Assembly: GCF_011742925.1 (NCBI RefSeq)
Contig: NZ_WAEL01000004.1
Coordinates: 434,001-498,000, forward strand
Origin: Fibrivirga algicola
Lineage (GTDB): Bacteria > Bacteroidota > Bacteroidia > Cytophagales > Spirosomataceae
Direction of reading: 5' to 3'
DNA: 64,000 nucleotides
Made by a program: the position numbers and the translations under genes. Shown piece after piece: positions 26,669 through 36,500 of this stretch (the stretch's first letter is position 1; each line of letters starts with the position of its first letter). The notes under the pieces are model-generated. The model ran no database searches. It was not told where the DNA came from and was given only the letters and a program-made list of their open reading frames with translations.

Positions 26669-26775
26669 GATATGTCCTATTTTTTTGGATGGGATTTTTC
26701 CAGGTTACTAGGCAAATTATTGATTGGTCGCGCGTAAAATACTTAACTTAATCACCCAGTTCATCACAAAAATTC

Positions 26776-29700
26776 ATGAGAAAACTTTTTACAGGATGTT
26801 GGTTACTTCTGATGTTAGTGTCCTTGCCCATGCTGGCACAAGACATTACAATTCGTGGCCAGATTACATCATCAGATGACAAGACTCCACTGCCCGGTGT
26901 GAGTGTGCAGGTAAAAGGATCAACGCGCGGTTCGGTGACAGATGCCGCCGGTAACTATCAGATTAGCGCTAATCCCAGTGCCAGGTTAATATTCAGCTTT
27001 ATTGGCTATGGTCTTCAGGAGGTAGTCGTTGGCAACCGCACAACAATCAATATTGAACTAGCGCCCGATGTGGCCAACCTTGACGAAGTCGTTGTGACGA
27101 CGTTCGGCTCGGAAAAGCGGGCTGCATTCACCGGATCAGCCGCCTCTATTTCAGCGAAAGACCTAGAAATTAGGCCAATTACAAACTTGGGTTCGGCACT
27201 GACGGGTTCAGCGGCTGGTGTGCAGACAACCGCAGGTAGCGGACAGCCAGGTAGTGCTCCAGATATTCGTATTCGTGGTTTCGGCTCAATCTCTACGTCA
27301 AACGATCCCCTTTACGTTGTCGACGGCGTGCCTTACACGGCAAGTATCGCCAACATCGCCCCGAACGATATCGAGTCGATCACCGTCCTGAAAGATGCTG
27401 CCTCGACAGCGCTTTACGGTGCACGGGCTGCTAACGGTGTAATCGTGGTGACAACAAAGCGCGGGAAGAAAGACCGTAACCAAATTTCGGTACGTTACAC
27501 CAAAGGTGCCAACAGCCGGGGCCTTCCAGAATATGACCGGGTAGGTGTATCACAGTATTACCCCCTCATGTGGGAAACCTACCGGAACAGCGTTGCCTAC
27601 CGGGCAACAAACCCGGTATCCCTAACGGCAGCGAATGCCGATGCGAGCAGCCGTCTGTTAAGCCTGGTTGGGTATAATGTCTACGACGTACCTGGCAACC
27701 AGCTGGTTGATGTGAACGGGCAGATGAATCCGAATGCGAAGCTAATCTATTCAGAAGACGACCTGAACTGGGAAAAACCCGTTACCCGGCAGGGAACCCG
27801 CGATGAAGCAAACATTAGCTTCTCAGGCGGACAGGAGAAATCGGACTACTTCTTGTCGCTTGGCTACTTGAACGATAAGGGCTACCTGATCCGCTCTGAT
27901 TTTGAACGGTTTAACGGCCGTCTGAATATAAACTCGCAACTGAAGCCCTGGTTTAAAACCGGAGCGAACCTGGCGTTGACCGTTTCCAATTCAAATCAGG
28001 CCGACGCCGATGGAAACACTTCATTTGTGAACCCGTTTTTCTTCTCAAGAAACATGGGGCCAATCTATCCGGTATACGCGTATGACCCGGCTAATCCTGG
28101 TCAATTCCTGACTTTGCCAAATGGCGATCGCCGTTGGGACTACGGCAACCTGACTGCTCTTGGCTTGCCCGGACGCCCACAGTTTGGTGGTCGCCACTCA
28201 GTAGCCGAGACGGTATTGAACCAGAACTACTACCGCAGGAACACCATTGGTGCCCGCGTATTTGGCGAGGTTACGTTCCTGAAAGACTTCAAATTCACGT
28301 CGACCTTCGGGGCTGACATCGCTAACTTCAACCGCGTCATTTTTGGTAACCCGGAAATTGGTGACGGGGCACCAGCCGGTCGGTCGAACCACTATTTCCA
28401 GAACACATCGGGCTACAACCTGAACCAGTTGCTGAACTACAGCAAGTCATTCGGTCAGCACAATCTCGATGTGCTGGTTGGTCATGAGAACTTCATTGCT
28501 AACCAGAATGAGTTGGACGGTTCGCGTTCGCAACAAATTTTGGATGGTAATTATGAGTTGATCAACTTCACAACGACAACCAACCTGAGCTCGCAGTATG
28601 ATACCCGTCGTATCGAGGGTTACCTGTCACGGGTCAACTACAACTACAACGAAAAGTATTTCCTATCGGCCTCTGCCCGTCGCGATGGCTCAAGCCGCTT
28701 TGCGAAAGGCGTTCGCTGGGGTAACTTTTATTCGTTGAGTGGTGCCTGGCGGATCGACCAGGAAGATTTCCTGAAGAACATCCCAAGCATCAACAGCCTC
28801 AAACTTCGTGGTTCATATGGACAAACGGGTAACGATGCGGGCATTAGTTTCTACGCCTGGCAGCCGCTTTATGGCCTGGGTTGGAATAACGCGTCGGAAG
28901 CCGGTATTCTGCAAACTAGCCTCGGCAACTCGCAACTGGAATGGGAATCGAGCAACGCGTTTGACGTAGCCCTAGAGTTCGGCCTGTTCAGGGGTCGCGT
29001 ATCGGGTACAGTCGAGTATTTCGACCGCCAGTCATCCAACCTGATCTTTGCAGTTCCCCTTCCATTGTCTACTGGTATCACAACCGTTACCCGTAACATC
29101 GGTACCATGTACAACCGGGGTATCGAAGTTGAACTGGCTCTTGAGCCCATTCGTACGAAAGACTTCACCTGGCGGATTGACATCAATGCGACCAGCATTA
29201 AGAACCAGATCACTAAAATGCCGGCAGAAAACCCAGAGATCATCGACGGCACGAAGAAGCTCAAAGTGGGCAGTTCGATATATGACTTCTGGCTACGTGA
29301 ATACCAAGGTGTGAACCCTGCAACGGGTGAGGCGCAGTACCGGGCTGCCAACTTCGTTGCTGCCAACTCACGGATCACCGAAACAGGTGACACCCTGACA
29401 ACCAGCATCAACAATGCCCGTTTCCGTTATAATGGCAGTTCGATTCCGAATTTGACTGGTGGTATCACCAACTCGTTCCGGTACAAAGGCTTGTCATTAT
29501 CGGCACTGCTGGTATACCAACTGGGTGGCAAAACGTATGACGGTGCTTACGCGGCGCTGATGAGTTCGGGTGGCTACGGTAGTGCTAAACACATCGACAT
29601 CCTGAATCGCTGGCAGAAGCCAGGTGACATCACCAACGTACCACGTCTGGATGCCGGCCGTACGGTTGATTTCGACGGTGCCTCTGACCGTTGGTTGATC

Positions 29701-29928
29701 GATGCCAGCTACCTGAACGTTCGTACAGTGACACTCTCGTACGATCTGCCAGCCAACATTACCCGTAAGCTATCATTCGCCAATGCACAGGTGTATGTAA
29801 GTGGCGAGAACTTCCTGATCCTGTCGAAGCGGAAAGGCACCAACATTCAGCAGAACTTTGCGGGTACTACCGGCAACGTATTCAGCGCAGCCAAAAGCCT
29901 AGTTGTGGGCGTTGCACTCACCCTGTAA
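26776..29928 (+). CDS. SusC/RagA-type TonB-linked outer-membrane protein, locus 2
   Basis: The 1050-residue importer has a signal peptide (1-22), N-terminal extension (about 23-105; IRGQITSSDDKTPLPGVSVQVKG), DEVVVTTFGSEKR, plug (IRIRGFGSISTSNDPLYVVDGVPY, ITVLKDAASTALYGARAANGV) and barrel, with TGGITNSFRYKGLSLSALLVYQLGG late in the sequence. Its first 110 residues are nearly the same as those of the SusC proteins of loci 1, 3 and 4, while the barrel diverges strongly. It forms a transporter with the SusD encoded 109 bp downstream. Substrate unknown. Confidence 0.96.
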   Translation: MRKLFTGCWLLLMLVSLPMLAQDITIRGQITSSDDKTPLPGVSVQVKGSTRGSVTDAAGNYQISANPSARLIFSFIGYGLQEVVVGNRTTINIELAPDVANLDEVVVTTFGSEKRAAFTGSAASISAKDLEIRPITNLGSALTGSAAGVQTTAGSGQPGSAPDIRIRGFGSISTSNDPLYVVDGVPYTASIANIAPNDIESITVLKDAASTALYGARAANGVIVVTTKRGKKDRNQISVRYTKGANSRGLPEYDRVGVSQYYPLMWETYRNSVAYRATNPVSLTAANADASSRLLSLVGYNVYDVPGNQLVDVNGQMNPNAKLIYSEDDLNWEKPVTRQGTRDEANISFSGGQEKSDYFLSLGYLNDKGYLIRSDFERFNGRLNINSQLKPWFKTGANLALTVSNSNQADADGNTSFVNPFFFSRNMGPIYPVYAYDPANPGQFLTLPNGDRRWDYGNLTALGLPGRPQFGGRHSVAETVLNQNYYRRNTIGARVFGEVTFLKDFKFTSTFGADIANFNRVIFGNPEIGDGAPAGRSNHYFQNTSGYNLNQLLNYSKSFGQHNLDVLVGHENFIANQNELDGSRSQQILDGNYELINFTTTTNLSSQYDTRRIEGYLSRVNYNYNEKYFLSASARRDGSSRFAKGVRWGNFYSLSGAWRIDQEDFLKNIPSINSLKLRGSYGQTGNDAGISFYAWQPLYGLGWNNASEAGILQTSLGNSQLEWESSNAFDVALEFGLFRGRVSGTVEYFDRQSSNLIFAVPLPLSTGITTVTRNIGTMYNRGIEVELALEPIRTKDFTWRIDINATSIKNQITKMPAENPEIIDGTKKLKVGSSIYDFWLREYQGVNPATGEAQYRAANFVAANSRITETGDTLTTSINNARFRYNGSSIPNLTGGITNSFRYKGLSLSALLVYQLGGKTYDGAYAALMSSGGYGSAKHIDILNRWQKPGDITNVPRLDAGRTVDFDGASDRWLIDASYLNVRTVTLSYDLPANITRKLSFANAQVYVSGENFLILSKRKGTNIQQNFAGTTGNVFSAAKSLVVGVALTL

Positions 29929-30037
29929 TAGAAAACCTAACGAAGAGGCGACAAGCCAGGCGTAAAACGTAGCGTGTTCTATTCACCCGCTTTTGCTTCT
30001 AGCCGTCGTCTTCACTTCATAAACGTTCAGATAACCA

Positions 30038-31516
30038 ATGAAAACGAAATTCTTACCCTTGCTCCTTGCACTGGGCCTATTTACATCTTCCTGCAAAGAA
30101 GACTATCTGGATACATCACCAACCGCCAGCGTTGATGCCGGATCAGCTTACGCGACTACCAAAAACGCCACAGCTGCCATCAATGGCATTTACCGGGCCA
30201 TGGTGGTTCGTTACCTCGATTCGCAGGGACACTTTGGCCACCCAGCCATGATGATCATCATGGACGTTATGGGCGAAGATCTGGTGTTCGGCAACACGGT
30301 TAACACATGGCACTTTGGCGAGCAGCGGTGGACTAGTCACCGCTCAGACGTGGGCACGATGTCACAGTTCCCATACCAGTTGTATTACCGCCTGATTGGG
30401 AACGCAAACCTGGCTATTGCCAACATAGACAACGCGGCCGGTGCTCAGTCGGAGCGTAACCAGTTGAAAGGCGAAGCGCTGGCTCTGCGTGCATTTTCGT
30501 ACTTCAACCTCGTGCAGTTGTATGGCAAGCGGTATAATGCTGCTGTAAAACCCAACGTACAACTAGCTGTACCCCTAGTTCTGACTCCAACGACAGAAGG
30601 GTTACCCCGGGCAACTGTTGAAGAAGTGTATACCCAGATCAATAAAGATTTGGTCGACGCGGCTGGTTTGTTGACAACGGCACGTACCTACAAATCGCAC
30701 ATCAACAGTGACGTAGTGAAAGGCCTCCAGGCTCGGGTAGCGTTGACACAGCAAAACTGGGCTGATGCCGCAAAATTTGCTGCTGAGGCACGTAAAGGTT
30801 ACACGCTGATGACAACCGCTCAATACACGGACGGTCTGGCAGATATTGGCCTTGGCGAATGGATGTGGGGTTTCGACCACGTTGAAGATCAGTCTGAGTT
30901 TTTCGGTGCCTACCACTCGTATATCTCAAGCAACTTCAACTCGTCGGTAATCCGTCAGACACCGAAGGCCATCAGCAGCCTGTTGTATGAGCAGATTCCA
31001 CAGACGGATGTGCGCGCTAAAATGTGGGTAAAGGCCCCAACGACGACTAACTCGGTAGTGCCAACGGGGGGTGTTCGGGTTCCCTACATGAACCAGAAGT
31101 TCCGTCTGCCAGGTACCCCATCAACCAGCACCATGGGCGATATTCCTTACATGCGTGCAGCTGAGATGTTCCTGATTGAGGCAGAAGCGCAGGCTCGCCT
31201 TGGCAAAAACACCGAAGCGGCAACGGTCCTGTTTGACCTCAACAGCAAGCGTGATCCATCGTACAAACTGTCGACCAGTACGGGTGCTAAGCTCATCGAC
31301 GAAATTTTACTGTATCGTCGTATCGAATTATGGGGTGAAGGCTTCCGATTCACCGATTTGAAACGGATGAACCAGCCGCTGAACCGGAACGGGGCCAACC
31401 ATAACCCAGCCGTTGCTGTACTGTTCGACGTACCTGCTGAAGACAACCGGTGGGAGTTCCTGATTCCAATCCGCGAAATCAACGCGAACAAAGCAATTGT
31501 TCAGAACCCGCTATAA
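30038..31516 (+). CDS. RagB/SusD-family substrate-binding lipoprotein, locus 2
   Basis: The 492-residue SusD-like lipoprotein (lipobox FTSSC, near residue 19) has the motifs AAINGIYRAM, QLKGEALALRAFSYFNLVQLYG, IPYMRAAEMFLIEAEAQARLG and EILLYRRIELWGEGFRFTDLKRM. It partners the SusC of locus 2. The gap to susC (109 bp) is longer than in loci 1, 3 and 4 but shows no terminator, so one transcript is likely. It ends at the strong terminator at 31558. Confidence 0.95.
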   Translation: MKTKFLPLLLALGLFTSSCKEDYLDTSPTASVDAGSAYATTKNATAAINGIYRAMVVRYLDSQGHFGHPAMMIIMDVMGEDLVFGNTVNTWHFGEQRWTSHRSDVGTMSQFPYQLYYRLIGNANLAIANIDNAAGAQSERNQLKGEALALRAFSYFNLVQLYGKRYNAAVKPNVQLAVPLVLTPTTEGLPRATVEEVYTQINKDLVDAAGLLTTARTYKSHINSDVVKGLQARVALTQQNWADAAKFAAEARKGYTLMTTAQYTDGLADIGLGEWMWGFDHVEDQSEFFGAYHSYISSNFNSSVIRQTPKAISSLLYEQIPQTDVRAKMWVKAPTTTNSVVPTGGVRVPYMNQKFRLPGTPSTSTMGDIPYMRAAEMFLIEAEAQARLGKNTEAATVLFDLNSKRDPSYKLSTSTGAKLIDEILLYRRIELWGEGFRFTDLKRMNQPLNRNGANHNPAVAVLFDVPAEDNRWEFLIPIREINANKAIVQNPL

Positions 31517-31557
31517 GCCACTGCGAATCTAATTTAGTAGTAGCTACTACTGCCCTG

Positions 31558-31588
31558 CGCCCGACTCAATGAGTCGGGCGTTTTTTTT
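31558..31588 (+). terminator. Intrinsic terminator after locus 2
   Basis: A perfect 10-bp GC-rich stem (31558-31567 with 31571-31580) with a 3-nt loop is followed by eight T. Confidence 0.92.
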
Positions 31589-31631
31589 GATAGGGAATGA
31601 GATCACTACCCGTATCGCATTATTAGGAATA

Positions 31632-31703
31632 ATTCTAAATAAATCTAGGATGTTTAGCGCTAAGCTATAATCTTTGCATCACTGTATAACGATTCTAAAT
31701 AAA
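31632..31703 (+). repeat. Direct repeat ATTCTAAATAAA upstream of the sialidase-fold gene
   Basis: The 12-mer occurs at 31632-31643 and 31692-31703, exactly 60 bp apart, flanking a -7-like TAATCTTTG (31668-31676). The spacing (nearly six helical turns) suggests a pair of protein-binding sites around the promoter. Confidence 0.5.
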
Positions 31704-31753
31704 CGAAACGGGCCTGCCTCAGTGTAGGTACGCTTATACGCTACTACAACCTC

Positions 31754-33070
31754 ATGAAACTATTATCTAAAGCCATTCTGGTTATCGGGCTCTGCTCGGC
31801 CCTAACCAGTACAGGATACGCTACAGGCGGCTTCGACGATCCGACCCGCGCCTATGCTGTCCCCACATTGTCTACAACGCCAAAAGGGCAGGTTGCGCTG
31901 TCGTGGACCGAGAAAGACGATGCAGGCGTTGTGTACTTCTACTGGGCAGAATCGGCCGATAAAGGAAAAACGTTTGGCAGCAAAAAATTGATATTCTCGT
32001 CGGCCGGCATTGGCAATTCACGTCTGATGCGGCCTAAGCTGTTATTCAGGAAAGATGGTTCTGCGGTTGCCGTGTTTGCCCTGCGTGGCCCGGAAACAGC
32101 CACTGCTCAGCAGGCTACTACTCAGCCAGCACCGGCGCACAACCACGAAGCAACTGCAGCACACGATCATGGTACCGCCCCTGCGGCCGACAAACCGAAA
32201 CCAGATGCTCAGCCAAAAGGTGGGCAACGAGGTGGTGGCCGCCCAAGTGATTTACAGATCGTTTACTGTTTCTCGTCAGATAACGGCACTACCTGGTCAA
32301 CGCCCGTGCCAGTACACTCGGACCGGACGCCTAACGTTGTACGCGGCTTTTTTGATGCAACCGTTTTGGCCAACGACGAAATTGCCGTTGCTTACCTGAA
32401 CGACATTACCGGTAAAGAACACCAACGCGATCTTCGATTTGTCACTTCAACAGGAGGTAATCGCTTTGGTCAGGAACGAGTGCTGGACCCGTTTGTTTGT
32501 GACTGCTGTAATATCAGCCTTCTGGTAGACGGCTCAGGTACGTTGCAAGTGTATTACCGCGAAAACCAGGATAACATCCGGGATATCGCCACGATGAGTT
32601 CGACCGACAATGGACTGACATTCTCGAAACCCGGTATTCTGTCGAAGGATAACTGGCAAATAAACGGTTGCCCACATTCGGGTCCGACCTCAAGTGCTGG
32701 TTCTGGTGGAAACTTGATTGCCTGGTTTTCAGGTACGTCCGATGCACCTGGAATCCGAGTGGTAAACCAGCAAGGAAAACGCCTGTTTGTCCTCGACGAC
32801 CCTACGGCGAAGAATGCCTATCTGGTACCCGCCTCTAAGGCCACGGTCCTGTTATGGGAGCAAAGTCAGTCGTCGGAAGCGGGCATGAGTACGGCTATCG
32901 CTTACAGAACTATCAATTCGATGCAAAGCACAGGCACAACGTTTGTAAAAAGTGGCAAGAGTGCAACCAACGCGAGTGGTATAGTCATTGGCAATCAGCT
33001 CGTAGTTGCCTATGAAGTGCGAAACCCGTCTAACAAAAATTCCGTGGCGGTCACGCTGGTCGATTTATAA
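31754..33070 (+). CDS. Secreted sialidase-fold (BNR) protein with His-rich linker
   Basis: The 438-residue protein has a signal peptide (about 1-23) and three Asp-boxes: SADKGKTF (67-74), SSDNGTTW (174-181) and STDNGLTF (284-291). These indicate a sialidase-type beta-propeller. The catalytic Arg triad and Asp/Tyr pair of true sialidases are not evident, so enzyme activity is doubtful. Between blades lies a low-complexity insert (about 113-165) with His129, 131, 137 and 139 and Gly/Arg-rich sequence. A CDCC motif (249-252) and GCPH (306-309) could bind metal. It follows locus 2 but has its own promoter region, and may be a surface accessory protein. Confidence 0.75.
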   Translation: MKLLSKAILVIGLCSALTSTGYATGGFDDPTRAYAVPTLSTTPKGQVALSWTEKDDAGVVYFYWAESADKGKTFGSKKLIFSSAGIGNSRLMRPKLLFRKDGSAVAVFALRGPETATAQQATTQPAPAHNHEATAAHDHGTAPAADKPKPDAQPKGGQRGGGRPSDLQIVYCFSSDNGTTWSTPVPVHSDRTPNVVRGFFDATVLANDEIAVAYLNDITGKEHQRDLRFVTSTGGNRFGQERVLDPFVCDCCNISLLVDGSGTLQVYYRENQDNIRDIATMSSTDNGLTFSKPGILSKDNWQINGCPHSGPTSSAGSGGNLIAWFSGTSDAPGIRVVNQQGKRLFVLDDPTAKNAYLVPASKATVLLWEQSQSSEAGMSTAIAYRTINSMQSTGTTFVKSGKSATNASGIVIGNQLVVAYEVRNPSNKNSVAVTLVDL

Positions 33071-33087
33071 TCTAGTCGTCCTGACGG

Positions 33088-33188
33088 CGTTTTGTCTAAC
33101 TAGCAAGGCCCCTGTTCGTAGCTTAACTATTGCCAGATACTGGGCAACGTTAAGCTACGAACAGGGGCCTTGCTAGTTAGACAAAACG
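33088..33188. repeat. 40-bp perfect inverted repeat
   Basis: The arms 33088-33127 and 33149-33188 are perfect reverse complements over 40 bp, and a further TTGCC/GGCAA pairing in the loop lengthens the stem. It starts 17 bp after the sialidase-fold gene. No U-tract follows. Confidence 0.92.
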
Positions 33189-33362
33189 AAGATTGCATCA
33201 AAAATATTGACAATCGTAAGTTTTGTATTTTTACAAGAACTATCCGTATAAATACGTATAAAATTCGTCTTATAAGGCTATTATCAATACGCATAATGAT
33301 ATAATACTCATACTACTCAACTACTTTAAAAAAAGCCTAAAAGCTATTTCTTATACTTTTAC

Positions 33363-33438
33363 CAGAATAAGCATTCGTTAATCATCCAAAAGGCATTACT
33401 TTTGGCTTGTCATTTCCCAAATGAACGAACAATTCTAT
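33363..33438 (+). promoter_or_regulatory. Promoter and control region of SusCD locus 3
   Basis: A TTCG -33 box (33374-33377), a 19-bp spacer and a TACTTTTG -7 box (33397-33404). A CAGAA box starts 34 bp before the -7 T (33363), and AATTCTAT is at 33431-33438. The stretch from TATACTTTT (about 33354) to this box closely resembles the locus 4 promoter. The poor -33 box suggests a need for an activator. Confidence 0.8.
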
Positions 33439-33543
33439 GGCAACGGTTCTACGCAAACTTCCGTACTCTGGTTTGACAATCACTAAGGAAAATGACAACT
33501 AGTTTTCACTTGACCTAACTAATCAATTCATCACGTAAATTTC

Positions 33544-36500
33544 ATGAGAAGACTCTTTACAGGAAGTTGGCTACTATTGATGCTGCTCTCTTTGCCCATG
33601 CTGGCGCAGGACATCACCATTCGTGGTCAAGTCACTTCATCAGACGACAACACGCCACTCCCAGGGGTGAGTGTACAGGTAAAAGGAACCACGCGCGGCA
33701 TTTCAACCGACGGGCAAGGTAGGTACCAGGTAACGGCACCAGCGGGTGGCCGACTGGTTTTCAGCTTTATTGGTTATCAAGCAAAAGAAGTCGCCATCAG
33801 CAACCAGACAACACTAAACGTTGTGCTCTCCGGCGATGCCCAGCAGTTGACTGAAGTAGTGGTAACGGGTTATGGTACACAATCCCGGAAAGATGCAACC
33901 GGTAGTATTTCAACGGTTAAGGGGGCAACTATTGCCCAAACACCGATTCAAAGCTTCGAAGCAGGGCTGGCGGGTCGGAGCCCAGGGGTGCAGATTACGG
34001 TACCAAACGGTGTACTCAACAACCCACCCGTATTCCGAATCCGGGGAACAAACTCCATCTCGCTTAGTTCTTACCCACTCATCGTGGTAGATGGTATTCC
34101 AACCTATACAGGCGATTACAGTTCGACCAACGCACCGGCAAACCCGCTGGCCAGTATCAACCCAAATGATATTGAGACCATGGATATTGCCAAAGATGCC
34201 GCCGCTACGGCTATTTACGGTAGCCGCGCGGCCAACGGCGTCGTCTTCATTACGACCAAGCGTGGCAAGTCCGGCAAGGTGAAAGTCAACTACGATGGCT
34301 GGGTTGGTTTTACGAATACCTATCGGCTGCCAAACATCATGAACGCCAGCGAGTATGTGGCTTTCAAAACGCAATCGGCGGCAAACAACCCAACCTCTAC
34401 GGCTAAATTCGTGCAAACCAACGACGCCAACGGTAATCCGATCGACACGCGCTGGTACGACTACATTTACCGGCAGGGCCTATCGCAAAGCCATAACGTA
34501 AACGTATCCGGCGGTAGCGATAACACGAATTATTACTTCTCAACTGGCTACACCAAGCAGGAAGGGGTTATCCGCAAAAATGATTTTCAACGGATCAACA
34601 CTCTGTTCAACGTCGATAGCAAAGTAGGCAAACTTATCACGATAGGTGGTAAAATTTCGTACTCGAACGAACAGAACTACGCGTCAGCCTCCTCGGGTTC
34701 TCTTGGTGGTGAAGCCTTCAACACATCGGGCCTGGGCCGCGTTGGTCTGGTGCTGCCTCCAATTCTGGCCCCCTATAACAACGATGGCTCTTACAACGTA
34801 AGCGGACCCGCTATCGGCACAGGCACGAACGTAACAGGTACGTCTATCTCGTATCCAAACCCGGTACCATCGCTGGATCTGAACCGGTCAAATTCGGAAA
34901 ACAACCACATCCAGTCGAACATCTATTTTCAGATCAAGCCTGTAAGCTGGATTACATTGAAGAGTTCATTCGGTATCGATTACCTGTATATCGACAATGA
35001 CCTCTTTTCGTCGCCAATCACGAGCGAAGGAAACTCATCGCAGGGCTCAGCATCGAGCATCTTTGGTCGCTACAAAACGTCGCTCTGGACCAACACGGCC
35101 CAGTTTGATCGTACTATCGGTGGTGACCACAACCTGAGCCTGTTGCTCGGTCAGGAGCAGCAGCGCCGCACAACGCTCTCGTATGGCCTGAACCGGCAAA
35201 CGCTGTCGGATCCTGCCTATAACGTGATTCAGGCGGGTTGGGTAACCAACAACGCCACCGGCCTTGGCTTTGGCGAGAACTACCTGCTGTCGGGTTTCGG
35301 TCGCCTGAACTACAACTACAAAGAAAAATATTTCATTGGTACCAACATCCGTCAGGATGAGTACTCAGCCTTGGGGGTTAAGAAAGGTATCTTCTACGGT
35401 TTGTCGGCTGGCTGGGAAATCACGAAAGAGAACTTCTGGGAAGGAGCTGGTCTAGACCGTCTTTTCAGCAGCTTCAAAATTCGGGGTAGCTACGGCAAAG
35501 TGGGTAACATTGGCGGTATCGGCGACTATACCCCCTACTCTACCTATGGATCTGGTCTGTATGGTGGTGCCGCAACCTTGAACTTCTCGAGTGTGGGTAA
35601 CCCAAATCTCCAGTGGGAAACCAGCAAGAAGACAGATATCGGTTTCAATTTTGGTTTGCTGAACGACCGGATTACGGGTGAAGTGGCCTATTACAAAAAC
35701 GACATCGACAACCTGATCCTGAACGTCGCGCAGTCACCTTCTACCGGTCTGCCATCAAGCCCCCCACAAAACGTAGGTGCGATGTACAACAAAGGCCTTG
35801 AGCTCTCGCTGAATGCCCGGGTTATCAATACCAAAAACTTCCAGTGGTCAACCAACTTCAACATTACCTTCAACAAAAACGAAGTGACCGCCCTGGCCCC
35901 TGGCTTAACCTCGCTTCAGACGGCTACTTCAGGTTTGGAAACCGTAAGCCAGACGATGCCTGGTTACCCACTCGGTCAGCTGTGGGTTGTGCGTACCGGT
36001 GGGGTTGATCCAACATCGGGCAAGCGTATCTTCCTCAATTCAGCCGGCACACCCGTTTATTACCAGTTTTACGCCCCATCTGGTCAGTTCAATTACTCGA
36101 CAACGCCAGATGGCCGCACCAGGTACGTGAGCCCAACGGGTGGTACATCGATCACGCAGGCGGCTGATGCGGTCATGTATGGCAACGTGAGCCCAAACCA
36201 GTACGGCGGCTTCGACAACAATTTCAAATATCGCAACTTCGACCTCGGTGTGCTGATGACGTATCAGTTGGGCTTCAACGTGTATTACGGCACCAACGCT
36301 GGCTTGCACGATCAGCGGTTCTGGAATAATGACCGTGATATGCTGACTAAAACCTGGCAGAAAGAAGGCGATACCGGTATGCTATATCCGAAGTCTGTGT
36401 TTGGCGATAACGTATCAAATGGCTCGGCTATCCCGATGGATATTAACGTATTCAAAGGTGATTTCCTGAAGCTCCGCAACCTGACCCTGGGTTACACGCT

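Larger units (their letters stand above)
26269..26775 (+). other. 507-bp gap between SusCD loci 1 and 2
   Basis: The gap contains the locus 1 terminator (26355-26387), about 200 bp of A/T-rich sequence without a convincing gene, the locus 2 promoter (26592-26668) and a leader of about 135 nt. Confidence 0.7.
33071..33543 (+). other. 473-bp gap between the sialidase-fold gene and locus 3
   Basis: The gap holds the 40-bp inverted repeat (33088-33188), about 170 bp of very A/T-rich sequence, the locus 3 promoter (33363-33438) and a leader of about 130 nt. A 21-codon open frame at 33421-33486 in the leader is not conserved in the other loci. Confidence 0.7.

Noticed and set aside
33421-33486. 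A 21-codon open frame in the leader of susC locus 3, starting about 10 nt after the predicted transcription start, considered as a regulatory leader peptide.
   Set aside because: The other loci have no matching frame at this place: loci 1 and 4 lack a start codon there and locus 2 has an unrelated short frame. Only the AATTCTAT word inside it is shared.
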